This document shows positions 27,286-35,758 of a stretch of 64,000 nt of DNA, one piece after another. Source of the DNA: an uncultured Prevotella sp. (GTDB taxonomy: Bacteria > Bacteroidota > Bacteroidia > Bacteroidales > Bacteroidaceae). Within the stretch, counting starts at the first letter, position 1. Every line of letters starts with the position of its first letter. Below the pieces are notes generated by a model. It saw only the letters and a program-made list of their open reading frames with translations, had not been told where the DNA came from and searched no databases. Where the stretch lies: positions 1 to 64,000 of the forward strand of contig OMZM01000003.1 in NCBI GenBank assembly GCA_900315545.1, in the 5' to 3' direction. A program made the position numbers and the translations under genes.

Positions 27286-27293
27286 TATTTTTG
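27286..27293 (+). promoter_or_regulatory. -7 box abutting the nnr start codon
   Basis: TATTTTTGC lies only 5 bases before the ATG at 27299. A start site 5-7 bases after the box would give a leaderless or nearly leaderless mRNA. No clear -33 TTTG is at the right distance, so the box may be weak. Confidence 0.5.
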
Positions 27294-27298
27294 CAACG

Positions 27299-28816
27299 AT
27301 GAAGATTTTTACAGGCAAACAGATTAAGGAACTCGATACATATACAATAGAGCACGAGCCGATACGTCCTATTGACTTGATGGAGCGCGCTTCAAAGGCA
27401 ATAACGCGTGCAATATCCGAGATATGGGCAGACACAATGCCTATTGTCGTTTTTGCAGGTCCGGGAAACAATGGAGGCGACGCGCTGGCTGTGGCACGTA
27501 TGCTGGCTGAACAGAACTACAACGTTTCGGTTTACTTGTTCAACATTAACGACAACTTGTCTGAGGAATGCTCTATCAACAAGAAAAGAGTTTTAGACTG
27601 TAAAAGAATTAAAAACTTCACTGAGGTTACCCAGCAGTTTGACCCACCGGTACTTGACTCTAAGACGCTGGTTGTCGACGGATTGTTTGGAACTGGGCTT
27701 CACAAACCGTTGTCAGGAGGCTTTGCATCGCTTGTGAAATACATAAACCAGTCGGCGGCGAAGGTTGTTGCAATAGATGTTCCTTCGGGACTTATGACCG
27801 AAGACAACACGTACAATATACCGCAGAACATTATCAGGGCAAACATTACCTTGTCGCTGCAAATGAAAAAAATGAGCTTCATGTTTGCCGACACGCAGCA
27901 ATATATTGGCAAACTGAAACTGCTGGACATCAGACTGAGTCAAGAATACATAGACAAGACCGAAACACGGATTCACATAACGGAAGAAAACGATGTCCGC
28001 AACATGCTTATTGGCAGACACGACTTCGACCATAAGGGAACTATTGGCAACGCCTTGCTCATATCAGGCAGCTACGGAATGGCTGGCGCTTCCGTGCTTG
28101 CAGCCAGAGCATGTCTGCGCAGCGGCGTCGGAAGGCTTACGGTTCACACTCCAAGAAAGAACTACACCGTCATGCAGACTGCCGTGCCTGAGGCTGTAAT
28201 GCAGATGGACAGGGAAGAGACAATATTCTCTGAAGCCGTAGATGCTGAAGACTATGATGCACTTGGAATAGGTCCGGGACTGGGACAAAGCGAGAATACT
28301 GCCATCGCACTGATAGCTCAGCTGCGACGCACAAGTGCGCCTATCGTTGCCGATGCTGACGCGCTGAATATTCTTGCCAACCACAGGGCATGGATGCAGC
28401 AACTGCCAAAAGACATTATCATGACTCCACACCCGAAGGAATTTGAGCGTCTGTACGGCAACAGGTGCAACGGCGACTACGAAAGACTGTCGAAAGCACG
28501 GGAAATGGCAGAGCGACTGCAAGCATACATCATTCTGAAGGGGCACTATTCGGCACTGTGTCAGCCTGACGGGCACATATTCTTCAACTCTACCGGCAAC
28601 TCAGGAATGGCTACAGCCGGCAGCGGCGACGTGCTGACAGGTATTATAACGGCATTGCTCTCGCGCGGATATACCCACCACGAAGCATGTGTCATGGGAA
28701 TGTACCTGCATGGGCTGGCTGGCGACATTGCCGCAAAGGAGTATGGAAAGGAAAGTCTGATTGCTTCAGACATAATAGATTTTCTGCCTAAAGCATTCAA
28801 ACGGCTGGAAGAATAA
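27299..28816 (+). CDS. nnr: Bifunctional NAD(P)H-hydrate epimerase / ADP-dependent (S)-NAD(P)H-hydrate dehydratase
   Basis: About 505 aa from MKIFTGKQIKELDTYTIEHE. The N-terminal YjeF epimerase domain has PIVVFAGPGNNGGDALAVAR. The C-terminal ribokinase-like dehydratase domain has GSYGMAGASVLAARACLRSG, DADALNILA, TPHPKEFERL and the ADP-site motif NSGMATAGSGDVLTGIITAL. The enzyme repairs hydrated NADH and NADPH. Repeat copy 3 lies behind it. Confidence 0.95.
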   Translation: MKIFTGKQIKELDTYTIEHEPIRPIDLMERASKAITRAISEIWADTMPIVVFAGPGNNGGDALAVARMLAEQNYNVSVYLFNINDNLSEECSINKKRVLDCKRIKNFTEVTQQFDPPVLDSKTLVVDGLFGTGLHKPLSGGFASLVKYINQSAAKVVAIDVPSGLMTEDNTYNIPQNIIRANITLSLQMKKMSFMFADTQQYIGKLKLLDIRLSQEYIDKTETRIHITEENDVRNMLIGRHDFDHKGTIGNALLISGSYGMAGASVLAARACLRSGVGRLTVHTPRKNYTVMQTAVPEAVMQMDREETIFSEAVDAEDYDALGIGPGLGQSENTAIALIAQLRRTSAPIVADADALNILANHRAWMQQLPKDIIMTPHPKEFERLYGNRCNGDYERLSKAREMAERLQAYIILKGHYSALCQPDGHIFFNSTGNSGMATAGSGDVLTGIITALLSRGYTHHEACVMGMYLHGLAGDIAAKEYGKESLIASDIIDFLPKAFKRLEE

Positions 28817-28853
28817 CACTATGCAGACACTGACGGAAAGCCCATCCGCATAA

Positions 28854-29308
28854 AAAACACTAATCAATTTTGGCTCATTTACTGTCGCGAGAATGCCCGC
28901 GAAAGTCGTTTCGGAAATCTGAGGGGCAAAATATGCCCAAAATCCGCACACATCTATAATTGTCTGACTGTCAGTTTGTTAATCGAAAACACAAGTCTTT
29001 CGCCCACAAAATGCATGTGTTAAAATTGTCAAAGAGTATGTTTGACATTGTCAAACACACTGTTTGAGGAGGTCAAACATAGTGTTTGAGAGTGTCAGAC
29101 GCTATGTCTGGCAAGCAAAAATGACGAAAAAGGCGCCTCAAAGATACTCTTTGACAATTTTAACAGTTGTGTCTGGTCTTGAAATTAACAGAATTTTACG
29201 ATTTCAGAGGCTGTTCCGATTCTATTTGAACGATTTTCCCCTGTCAAAAATTTTCATACTTTTCGGGCGCAAAAGAGAAATCTGACAAGTTTGGCACAGT
29301 TTTTGTAC
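28854..29308 (+). repeat. Phased-palindrome intergenic repeat, copy 3
   Basis: Units begin at 29029 (TCAAAGAGTATGTTTGA), 29051 (TCAAACACACTGTTTGA), 29073 (TCAAACATAGTGTTTGA), 29095 (TCAGACGCTATGTCTGG) and 29138 (TCAAAGATACTCTTTGA). Steps are 22, 22, 22 and 43 bp. This is the cleanest array of the five: units 2, 3 and 5 have 7-bp perfect stems with a 3-base loop, and unit 4 shows a paired change (AA/TT to GA/TC) that keeps the palindrome. The right end TTGGCACAGTTTTTGTA has GG and GT 10 bases apart. The copy lies between the convergent nnr and PAP2 genes, so its promoter-like end would read antisense into the PAP2 gene. Confidence 0.9.
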
Positions 29309-29364
29309 ACGCGCGTGCGAGCACTGCTGACGAGCCAAGTTTCAGCAGGCGCAATAACCTTAAA

Positions 29365-29937
29365 TCAGAACTGAATTATCATCGACACACCGTTTGTCGT
29401 AGGACTGACAACAAAACGGCTGCGCTCGCCTGTCAGCTTGTCGCCGAGCCAATAGCAAAGTTCAGTAGAAAGAATGCCTATTCCTGCTCCTACCACTACA
29501 TCATGCCACTCATGCCGGTGGCGAATGACACGGTCGACAGCCGTAAACGTAGCAACGCCATAGCCGGCAATGCTTATCAGCGGACTAATCTTTCCGTATT
29601 CCTTATGTAGAACCGTAGCGCCTGAAAATGCCACTGTAGAATGTCCAGACGGAAAGGCACGATTGTCTGTTCCGTCAGGTCTGCGCTCGTGTATGACATG
29701 TTTCAGCGCATAGGTGATGCCCGAACTGACGACAAAGGAAAGTCCGCCATTCACGGCAAGCCTCTTCCACGAACTGGCACCGTCTACACCTGCAACCTTC
29801 AAGGCAAGCACCGAAGCGTATGGAACATATTGCAAGACGTCGTCGCAACCGTCCCCTTTATAGGATTTGTCCTGCCCGTAGCACGTTATGATATGGCAGA
29901 ACAATAAAAGCATTACGAATATTCGTCTCATAAGCAT
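29365..29937 (-). CDS. PAP2 family membrane phosphatase
   Basis: 190 aa; the second Met at 29931 (MRRIFVML) is an equally good start. A signal or anchor segment leads into the PAP2 domain with all three motifs: KHVIHERRP, PSGHSTVAFSG and RVIRHRHEWHDVVVGAG. Such enzymes dephosphorylate undecaprenyl pyrophosphate, lipid A or phosphatidic acid at the periplasmic face. Which substrate applies cannot be told. It lies 14 bases after a small basic protein gene. Confidence 0.88.
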   Translation of the reverse strand: MLMRRIFVMLLLFCHIITCYGQDKSYKGDGCDDVLQYVPYASVLALKVAGVDGASSWKRLAVNGGLSFVVSSGITYALKHVIHERRPDGTDNRAFPSGHSTVAFSGATVLHKEYGKISPLISIAGYGVATFTAVDRVIRHRHEWHDVVVGAGIGILSTELCYWLGDKLTGERSRFVVSPTTNGVSMIIQF

Positions 29938-29951
29938 TGAGTTATAATGTT

Positions 29952-30137
29952 TTATCTGTGTCGGTTTGCCCTTTGTTCGCGATACTTAGCCTTCTGCTTG
30001 GCACTGCCAGAGCCGTGAGCACCGGTAATATACTTCTTTTTCTTGGCTTTGGTCTTCACCTTATTGCCGTCCTGCCGGTCGGTCTTCTTTTTCTTGAAAA
30101 CCATTCCACTCATTATTATATCATCTATGTCGCTCAT
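29952..30137 (-). CDS. Small, highly basic protein (61 aa)
   Basis: MSDIDDIIMSGMVFKKKKTD followed by a Lys/Arg/Gln-rich tail ending REQRANRHR. About a third of the residues are Lys or Arg, and the N-terminus is acidic and hydrophobic. It lies between the AICAR transformylase gene and the PAP2 gene, in the same direction, with 14-56 base gaps. The composition suggests binding to RNA, ribosome or DNA, or to an acidic partner. I do not recognise a family. Confidence 0.5.
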   Translation of the reverse strand: MSDIDDIIMSGMVFKKKKTDRQDGNKVKTKAKKKKYITGAHGSGSAKQKAKYREQRANRHR

Positions 30138-30193
30138 CGTTTCCTATACATTAATTAATATATAACAATCCTGTCAACCTGCGCAATGACTTA

Positions 30194-31375
30194 TCAGTGA
30201 TGGAACAGTCGCACCCCTGTAAATGCCATTGCAATATCATATTTGTCGCAGGTCATAATGACATGGTCGTCCCTTACACTTCCGCCTGCCTGTGCTATGA
30301 ACTCCACACCGCTCTTGTGGGCGCGCTCAATATTGTCGCCAAAAGGGAAGAAGGCATCGCTGCCAAGCGCAACCTGCCTGTTTCGTGCAATCCAATCCTT
30401 TTTCTCTTCCATCGTGAGGACCTCCGGACGATGCTTGAAGAACTGTTGCCACGCTCCTTCTGCAAGCACGTCGTCATGGTCTTCGCTTATATAAATGTCA
30501 ATGGTATTGTCGCGGTCAGCCCTTCTGATGTTGTCTACGAAAGGCAGGTTCATAACCTTTGGATGCTGACGGAGCCACCATATATCTGCCTTGTTTCCTG
30601 CAAGACGCGTGCAGTGGATACGACTTTGCTGACCGGCACCTATGCCTATGGCTTGTCCGTCCTTAACGTAACAGACCGAATTACTCTGCGTATACTTCAG
30701 AGTAATGAGCGCTATGACGAGGTCTCGTCGTGCATCATCGCTGAAAGACTTGTTTTTCGTCGGAATGTTTTCAAACAACTTGTCATCGTCGAGCCTCACT
30801 TCGTTGCGTCCTTGCTCGAACGTAACACCAAACACTTGCTTGCGCTCGACGGGAGCAGGACGATAGTTCACGTCAATCTTTATAACGTTATATGCTCCCT
30901 TACGCTTCTCGCGCAATATCTCAAGCGCATCCTCCGTATAGTCAGGAGCAATGACGCCGTCTGACACTTCACGCTTGATAATCAGCGCCGTAGCCTTGTC
31001 GCAAGTATCGCTCAGAGCAATGAAATCCCCGTACGAGCTCATCCTGTCAGCACCTCGTGCCCTTGCATAGGCACAGGCAATGGGAGAAAGTTCAACAGGT
31101 ATGTCGTCTACAAAGTATATTTTCTTTAGAGTATCGCTGAGCGGAAGACCTACAGCCGCGCCAGCAGGAGACACATGCTTGAATGAAGCAGCCGATGGCA
31201 TTCCCGTAGCCTGTCTCAACTCGCTGACAAGCTGCCATGAGTTCAGCGCATCAAGAAAGTTTATATAACCTGGTTTACCATTCAACACTTCTATTGGCAA
31301 CTCACCCTCATCCATGAATATGCGCGATGGTTTCTGATTAGGGTTGCATCCGTACTTCAAACTTAACTCTTTCAT
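30194..31375 (-). CDS. Stand-alone AICAR formyltransferase (PurV-like)
   Basis: 393 aa. The whole protein corresponds to the transformylase half of PurH: KYGCNPNQKPSRIF at the start, ASFKHVSPAGAAVGLPLSD with the catalytic Lys-His, KYTQSNSVCYVKDGQAIGIG AGQQSR and a DAFFPFGDN end. The N-terminal MGS-like IMP cyclohydrolase domain is absent, so closure of FAICAR to IMP must be done elsewhere. Stand-alone proteins of this type occur in several anaerobes. It uses 10-formyltetrahydrofolate. A -7 box TATATTTG is at 31435-31442 on the minus strand. Confidence 0.88.
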   Translation of the reverse strand: MKELSLKYGCNPNQKPSRIFMDEGELPIEVLNGKPGYINFLDALNSWQLVSELRQATGMPSAASFKHVSPAGAAVGLPLSDTLKKIYFVDDIPVELSPIACAYARARGADRMSSYGDFIALSDTCDKATALIIKREVSDGVIAPDYTEDALEILREKRKGAYNVIKIDVNYRPAPVERKQVFGVTFEQGRNEVRLDDDKLFENIPTKNKSFSDDARRDLVIALITLKYTQSNSVCYVKDGQAIGIGAGQQSRIHCTRLAGNKADIWWLRQHPKVMNLPFVDNIRRADRDNTIDIYISEDHDDVLAEGAWQQFFKHRPEVLTMEEKKDWIARNRQVALGSDAFFPFGDNIERAHKSGVEFIAQAGGSVRDDHVIMTCDKYDIAMAFTGVRLFHH

Positions 31376-31556
31376 TGCTGTAATATAAGACTTTGGTATT
31401 CTACGTTGTTTGTTATTTCATTATCTTTTGCTTGCAAATATACACATAATTTGCCTATTCCGTGCAATATCTGTAAATAATGTTTCTCTTTTTTTCACAC
31501 GAGCGACTTCCTGTTGCATGACATCAACAAACGGATTTAGCTTTGTATATAAAACA

Positions 31557-31593
31557 AAATAGGCTTCTTTCATTTCTGAAGGAGCCTATTTTA
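31557..31593 (-). terminator. Terminator of rplS
   Basis: A hairpin AAAATAGGCTNNTTCA/TGAANNAGCCTATTTT with a short loop is followed on the minus strand by TTTTGTTTTA. It lies 34 bases after the rplS stop. Confidence 0.8.
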
Positions 31594-31626
31594 TTTCTTG
31601 TTTTGAATGTTTTTAAGAATAACGTA

Positions 31627-31992
31627 TTATGCGTCTTTCTTTGCATAATTGCGCTTTTCCTTGATACGTGCTTTCTTACCTGTGAGTTCACGCAGATAGT
31701 AAAGCTTGGCACGACGTACCTTACCACGCTTGTTCACCTCAATAGAATCGATGTTTGGCGACTCAATAGGGAAGATACGCTCAACACCTATTGTTCCAGA
31801 CATCTTTCTGACTGTGAAACGGCGCTTGTCGCCATGTCCGTTAATCTTGATAACGACACCACGATAGAGCTGAATACGCTCTTTTGTTCCCTCGATAATC
31901 TTGTAAGCCACTGTGATTGTATCACCAGGACCGAACTCAGGGAATTGTTTGCCTGTAGCGAAAGCCTCTTCGGCAACCTTAATTAAATCCAT
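31627..31992 (-). CDS. rplS: 50S ribosomal protein L19
   Basis: 121 aa, the normal length. [47 protein letters not shown] and [11 protein letters not shown] are the L19 signatures. It is at the interface of the two ribosomal subunits. It is transcribed alone, with a leader of about 90 bases that contains a CCGCTGGCAGCGG hairpin. Confidence 0.98.
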   Translation of the reverse strand: MDLIKVAEEAFATGKQFPEFGPGDTITVAYKIIEGTKERIQLYRGVVIKINGHGDKRRFTVRKMSGTIGVERIFPIESPNIDSIEVNKRGKVRRAKLYYLRELTGKKARIKEKRNYAKKDA

Positions 31993-32091
31993 CTTACTTT
32001 GGTACTAAAATGTGTTATTATTACTCCATGCAACATAGCCAACGACTCTTCCGCTGCCAGCGGTTACATGGAAATCGGCTGCAAAGATAAG

Positions 32092-32099
32092 AATAATTA
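32092..32099 (-). promoter_or_regulatory. -7 box of rplS with a 90-base leader
   Basis: TATCTTTGC on the minus strand. The leader between it and the rplS ATG includes CCGCTGGCAGCGG (about 32050-32065), a hairpin that may be a target for L19 autoregulation. This last point is inference. Confidence 0.55.
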
Positions 32100-32196
32100 T
32101 CCGTTACAAAACCATATTGTGCTTGTTTTTCTTAGTTTTTAACACTTTTCTGCATCTTTACACCACATACAAGGCTTGTTTTTCACATAATTTATT

Positions 32197-32204
32197 TACT
32201 TTTG
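32197..32204 (+). promoter_or_regulatory. -7 box of the split nucleotidase operon
   Basis: TACTTTTGC lies 32 bases before the ATG at 32237, with TTGT upstream at slightly short spacing. Confidence 0.55.
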
Positions 32205-32236
32205 CAGCATAAATATTGAAATTGTCATACATTAAT

Positions 32237-33007
32237 ATGAAAACAAAAACATTATTCCTATCAACTGTCATTGCTGGCATGATTGTGTTAGTTTCATGCC
32301 GTTCGCACTACGAGATGACCGGCTTGGAGCGCAGCCGTATTCTCATCGACGAAAAATATGACAACCGCGACGATGCAGAAGCAACCGCATTCATGACTCC
32401 ATACAAACAATACGTTGACTCCATAATGAGTCCTGTCGTAGGTCGCGTGGCACATTACATGTATGCCGAAGCACCGGAGAGCCCACTGTCCAACCTGCTG
32501 CCAGACATCCTCATGTGGGCAGGAAAACAATACGGAGAGCATCCTGAGTTTGGCATTTACAATATCGGCGGCATGCGGGCATCACTGGCAGAAGGCGATG
32601 TTACCGTAGGAGACATTCTCGAATTGGCTCCTTTTGAGAACAAGATTTGTTTCCTTACACTCAAAGGTACTGACGTCCGTGAACTCTTTGAGCAAATCGC
32701 CAGACAGAAAGGACAGGGCGTGAGTCGTGAAATAAAACTGACCATCGGAAAAGATGGCACGCTGAGAAAAGCACTCATTGACGGCAAAGACATAGACTTG
32801 CAGAAGGACTACAGGGTAGTTACCATCGACTATATTGCTCAGGGTAACGACAAGATGGAGGCGTTCAAGAAAAAAACAGACCTTAACTCGCCCACAGACG
32901 AGAGAAACAACATCAGATATGTCATAATGGACTATCTGAAGGAACGCATGGCTAAGGGTGAGACTGTCAGTCAGGGTATCGAAGGACGAATTACAATAGT
33001 TGAATAA
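32237..33007 (+). CDS. Lipoprotein with 5'-nucleotidase C-terminal domain
   Basis: About 256 aa from MKTKTLFLSTVIAGMIVL; the lipobox is VLVSC. The body is only the C-terminal, substrate-binding domain of UshA/YfkN-type 5'-nucleotidases: ESPLSNLLPDILMW, GIYNIGGMRASLAEGDVTVG DILELAPFEN (two parts) and DYRVVTIDYIAQGND. The metal-binding phosphatase domain is missing here but is encoded by the next gene 51 bases on, so the two should work together on nucleotides in the periplasm. Confidence 0.88.
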   Translation: MKTKTLFLSTVIAGMIVLVSCRSHYEMTGLERSRILIDEKYDNRDDAEATAFMTPYKQYVDSIMSPVVGRVAHYMYAEAPESPLSNLLPDILMWAGKQYGEHPEFGIYNIGGMRASLAEGDVTVGDILELAPFENKICFLTLKGTDVRELFEQIARQKGQGVSREIKLTIGKDGTLRKALIDGKDIDLQKDYRVVTIDYIAQGNDKMEAFKKKTDLNSPTDERNNIRYVIMDYLKERMAKGETVSQGIEGRITIVE

Positions 33008-33058
33008 CTCTCCACATATTAATATAATATACGAACTGAAAATAATTTACAACAGAAA

Positions 33059-33901
33059 ATGAAAAGGACTTACATCATAATACTTATGCTGTCGATTACC
33101 ATTGCTGTGGCAGCACAAAAGCAGAAGCAACTGACAATACTGCACACCAACGACACGCACAGTTGCATATATCCACTGAACAAAAACTTAGCCGACACTG
33201 CCCTCGCTGGACGCGGCGGATACTTGCGACGACTGACAATGATAAAGGAAGAACGCATTAAGAATCCAGACTTGCTGCTGCTCGACAGCGGAGACTTCTC
33301 GCAGGGCTCGCCATACTACACTTACTACAAGGGCGACGTGGAGGTGGAACTCATGAACAAGATGAAGTATGATGCCTCTACCATAGGCAACCACGAGTTT
33401 GACTTCGGACTCGAAAATATGGCACGAATATTCAAAAAGGCAAAGTTCCCTATACTATGTTCCAACTACGACTTCACAGGAACACCCGTAGAGGGATTGA
33501 CGAAGCGCTGGACCATTATCCGTCGTAACGGAATGAAAATCGGACTGTTTGCCCTCGACCCTGAAATGGAAGGACTCGTAGACCAGAACAAGTTTGTCGG
33601 AGTGAAGTATCTTGATCCCGTGAAAGTAGCAAACGAGATGGGCGACTTTCTAAAAAATAAGAAACACTGCGACATAGTTATATGTATTTCGCATATGGGC
33701 TGGGACAGTATGGGAATGAACGACCAGACAATAATCAGTCAGTCAAGAAACATTGACCTGTTTCTCGGCGGGCACTCACATACCTACATGAAACAGATAG
33801 AATACCACAAAAACATCGACGGTAAACTTATTCCTGACGATCAGAACGGAAAACACGGAATATATGTAGGCAAAATAACCATAAACATGGAAAAGAAATA
33901 A
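33059..33901 (+). CDS. Periplasmic metallophosphatase (5'-nucleotidase N-terminal domain)
   Basis: 280 aa with a signal peptide (MKRTYIIILMLSITIAVAAQ). It has the calcineurin-like metal motifs LTILHTNDTHSCIYPL, DSGDFSQGSPY, STIGNHEFDFG, ICISHMGWDS and DLFLGGHSHTYM. The C-terminal nucleotidase domain is absent. With the preceding lipoprotein it forms a split two-subunit equivalent of UshA, in reversed order. The product would hydrolyse nucleotides or sugar nucleotides to nucleosides. Confidence 0.92.
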   Translation: MKRTYIIILMLSITIAVAAQKQKQLTILHTNDTHSCIYPLNKNLADTALAGRGGYLRRLTMIKEERIKNPDLLLLDSGDFSQGSPYYTYYKGDVEVELMNKMKYDASTIGNHEFDFGLENMARIFKKAKFPILCSNYDFTGTPVEGLTKRWTIIRRNGMKIGLFALDPEMEGLVDQNKFVGVKYLDPVKVANEMGDFLKNKKHCDIVICISHMGWDSMGMNDQTIISQSRNIDLFLGGHSHTYMKQIEYHKNIDGKLIPDDQNGKHGIYVGKITINMEKK

Positions 33902-33964
33902 TATTTTTACTGAAACAGACGACAGCATCACTTATGTTTTTACAGCAGTTCTGAAAGTGATGGC

Positions 33965-34030
33965 AAAAAAAATGGAGTGCCGCTGCACTCCCTACCTTTG
34001 TTAACCTTAAATCTAATACTATGAAAAACA
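33965..34030 (-). ncRNA. Candidate small RNA (about 65 nt) with own promoter and terminator
   Basis: On the minus strand TTGT-N19-TATCTTTG (box at 34036-34043) is followed about 7 bases later by a short transcribed stretch (CATAGTATTAGATTTAAGG, then TTAACAAAGG). It ends in GGAGTGC-AGCG-GCACTCC and a run of eight T (33965-33972). No ORF of useful size is present. Promoter, spacing and terminator all agree on an RNA of 60-70 bases. The region lies between the nucleotidase pair and gdhA and faces away from gdhA. Confidence 0.65.
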
Positions 34031-34035
34031 CGATG

Positions 34036-34066
34036 CAAAGATAATCGGTTTTGCTGCTTTCCACAA
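34036..34066 (-). promoter_or_regulatory. Promoter of the candidate small RNA
   Basis: On the minus strand TTGT, a 19-base spacer and TATCTTTG followed by C, at the consensus Bacteroidetes spacing. Confidence 0.65.
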
Positions 34067-34104
34067 TATTTTATCAAAGAAAAATACTAAAATAAAACAC
34101 TTTA

Positions 34105-34118
34105 TTGACATAAATCAA
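34105..34118. promoter_or_regulatory. Crp/Fnr-family-like operator upstream of gdhA
   Basis: TTGAC-ATAA-ATCAA differs at one base from the FNR half-site pair TTGAT-N4-ATCAA. It lies about 200 bases before the gdhA start site in an AT-rich, gene-free stretch (33902-34401) that otherwise holds only the candidate small RNA and the gdhA promoter. Confidence 0.35.
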
Positions 34119-34281
34119 TGTATTGTGTACGTAAACAATCTTACATTTTAATATATATTGCTTATTTTTTCTTCTTATCTATAAGTTTTATGACATAAAA
34201 GTGCATGTAACCGTACATATGTAAAATAAAAGTAAAAATAACAAAAAGATAGTATAAATAGGAAAATTCTCAAAGATTTAC

Positions 34282-34312
34282 TTGGTTAATTGAAATATAA
34301 ACTATAACTTTG
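34282..34312 (+). promoter_or_regulatory. gdhA promoter
   Basis: TTGG (34282-34285), 19 bases, TAACTTTG (34305-34312). It gives a leader of about 80 bases. Confidence 0.72.
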
Positions 34313-34401
34313 CCACAAAATAATAGCAAAGTGTCAGTTATAGAAAGACAAAGAAAGAAAGAACATAATATACTGTTTAACTTATTTATAAATTATAAAC
34401 A

Positions 34402-35745
34402 ATGAACGTAGAGAAAATCATGCAACATCTGGAAGCAAAGCATCCAGGTGAGTCAGAGTACCTTCAGGCAGTTCGCGAGGTACTCGAGTCTGTAGAAGAA
34501 GTTTACAATCAGCATCCCGAATTCGAGAAGGCAAAGATTATCGAGCGCATTGTAGAGCCAGAGCGTATCTTTACTTTCCGCGTTACTTGGGTTGACGACA
34601 AAGGCGAAGTTCAGACAAACTTGGGCTACCGCGTTCAGTTCAACAGCGCAATCGGTCCTTACAAAGGAGGTCTCCGTTTCCACAAGGCAGTTACTCCTTC
34701 AATGCTGAAGTTCTTAGGCTTCGAGCAGACATTCAAGAACGCACTGACAACACTTCCTATGGGTGGTGGTAAAGGTGGTTCAGATTTCGATCCAGTAGGC
34801 AAATCTGACGCTGAAATCATGCGTTTCTGCCAGGCATTCATGCTTGAGCTCCGCCACAATATCGGTCCAGATCAGGATATTCCTGCAGGCGACGTAGGTG
34901 TTGGTGGTCGCGAAATCGGTTTCTTGAACGGTATGTATCAGAAACTTTCTCGTCAGTATCACACAGGCGTTCTCACAGGTAAGGGCGAGACATGGGGTGG
35001 TTCTATCCTCCGTCCTGAGGCTACAGGTTTCGGTGCACTCTATTTCACACAGCACCTTCTCCACAAGGCAGGCAAGGACATCAAGGGTCTGACTATCGCT
35101 CTCTCTGGCTTCGGTAACGTAGCATGGGGTGCAGCAAAGAAGGCTAAGGAACTCGGTGCAAAGGTTATCGCTATCTCTGGTCCTGACGGTGTTTGCCACA
35201 TTCCAGAAGGCATCACAGACGAGATGATCGACTACATGCTCGACATGCGTGCTTCTAACCGCAACAAGGTTGAAGACATGGCTACTAAGTTCCCTGGCAA
35301 GGCTCAGTTCACTGCAGGCAAGAAGGCATGGAGCATTCCTTGCGACATCGCTCTTCCATGTGCATTCCAGAACGAGCTTAGCGAAGACGACGCTAAGGAA
35401 CTGAAGGCTAACGGCTGCTGGTGCTGCTGCGAGGTTTCTAACATGGGTTGCCAGCCGGGCGCTATCCACTTCTTCCAGAAGAACGGTGTACTCTTTGCTC
35501 CGGGCAAGGCTGTAAACGCAGGTGGTGTTGCTACATCTGGTCTCGAAATGACTCAGAACGCTGCTCACCTCAGCTGGTCAGCTAAGGAAGTAGACGACAA
35601 GCTGCACTGGATTATGGAGAACATCCACGAGCAGTGCGTTAAGTTCGGTACACAGCCTGACGGTACAATCGACTACGTGAAGGGTGCTAACATTGCAGGC
35701 TTCATGAAGGTTGCACAGGCTATGCTCGAGCAGGGCGTAATCTAA
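34402..35745 (+). CDS. gdhA: Glutamate dehydrogenase (hexameric, probably NADP-specific)
   Basis: 447 aa. The substrate region KGGLRFHKAVTPSMLKFLGF EQTFKNALT and PMGGGKGGSDFDP with the catalytic Lys is complete, and the Rossmann domain has ALSGFGNVAWGAAKKA. Length and motifs fit the small hexameric type I enzyme of Bacteroides and E. coli. It interconverts glutamate with 2-oxoglutarate and ammonia. In this window it could feed glutamate-derived 2-oxoglutarate to the icd-acn-citrate lyase block. Codon use is strongly biased, suggesting high expression, and a strong terminator follows. Confidence 0.97.
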   Translation: MNVEKIMQHLEAKHPGESEYLQAVREVLESVEEVYNQHPEFEKAKIIERIVEPERIFTFRVTWVDDKGEVQTNLGYRVQFNSAIGPYKGGLRFHKAVTPSMLKFLGFEQTFKNALTTLPMGGGKGGSDFDPVGKSDAEIMRFCQAFMLELRHNIGPDQDIPAGDVGVGGREIGFLNGMYQKLSRQYHTGVLTGKGETWGGSILRPEATGFGALYFTQHLLHKAGKDIKGLTIALSGFGNVAWGAAKKAKELGAKVIAISGPDGVCHIPEGITDEMIDYMLDMRASNRNKVEDMATKFPGKAQFTAGKKAWSIPCDIALPCAFQNELSEDDAKELKANGCWCCCEVSNMGCQPGAIHFFQKNGVLFAPGKAVNAGGVATSGLEMTQNAAHLSWSAKEVDDKLHWIMENIHEQCVKFGTQPDGTIDYVKGANIAGFMKVAQAMLEQGVI

Positions 35746-35758
35746 TATTAACAAATAC

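Noticed and set aside
29064-29285. ORF of 73 aa inside repeat copy 3, and similar small ORFs in other copies
   Set aside because: The frame is not kept between copies and the translated sequences differ, so the repeats are non-coding.
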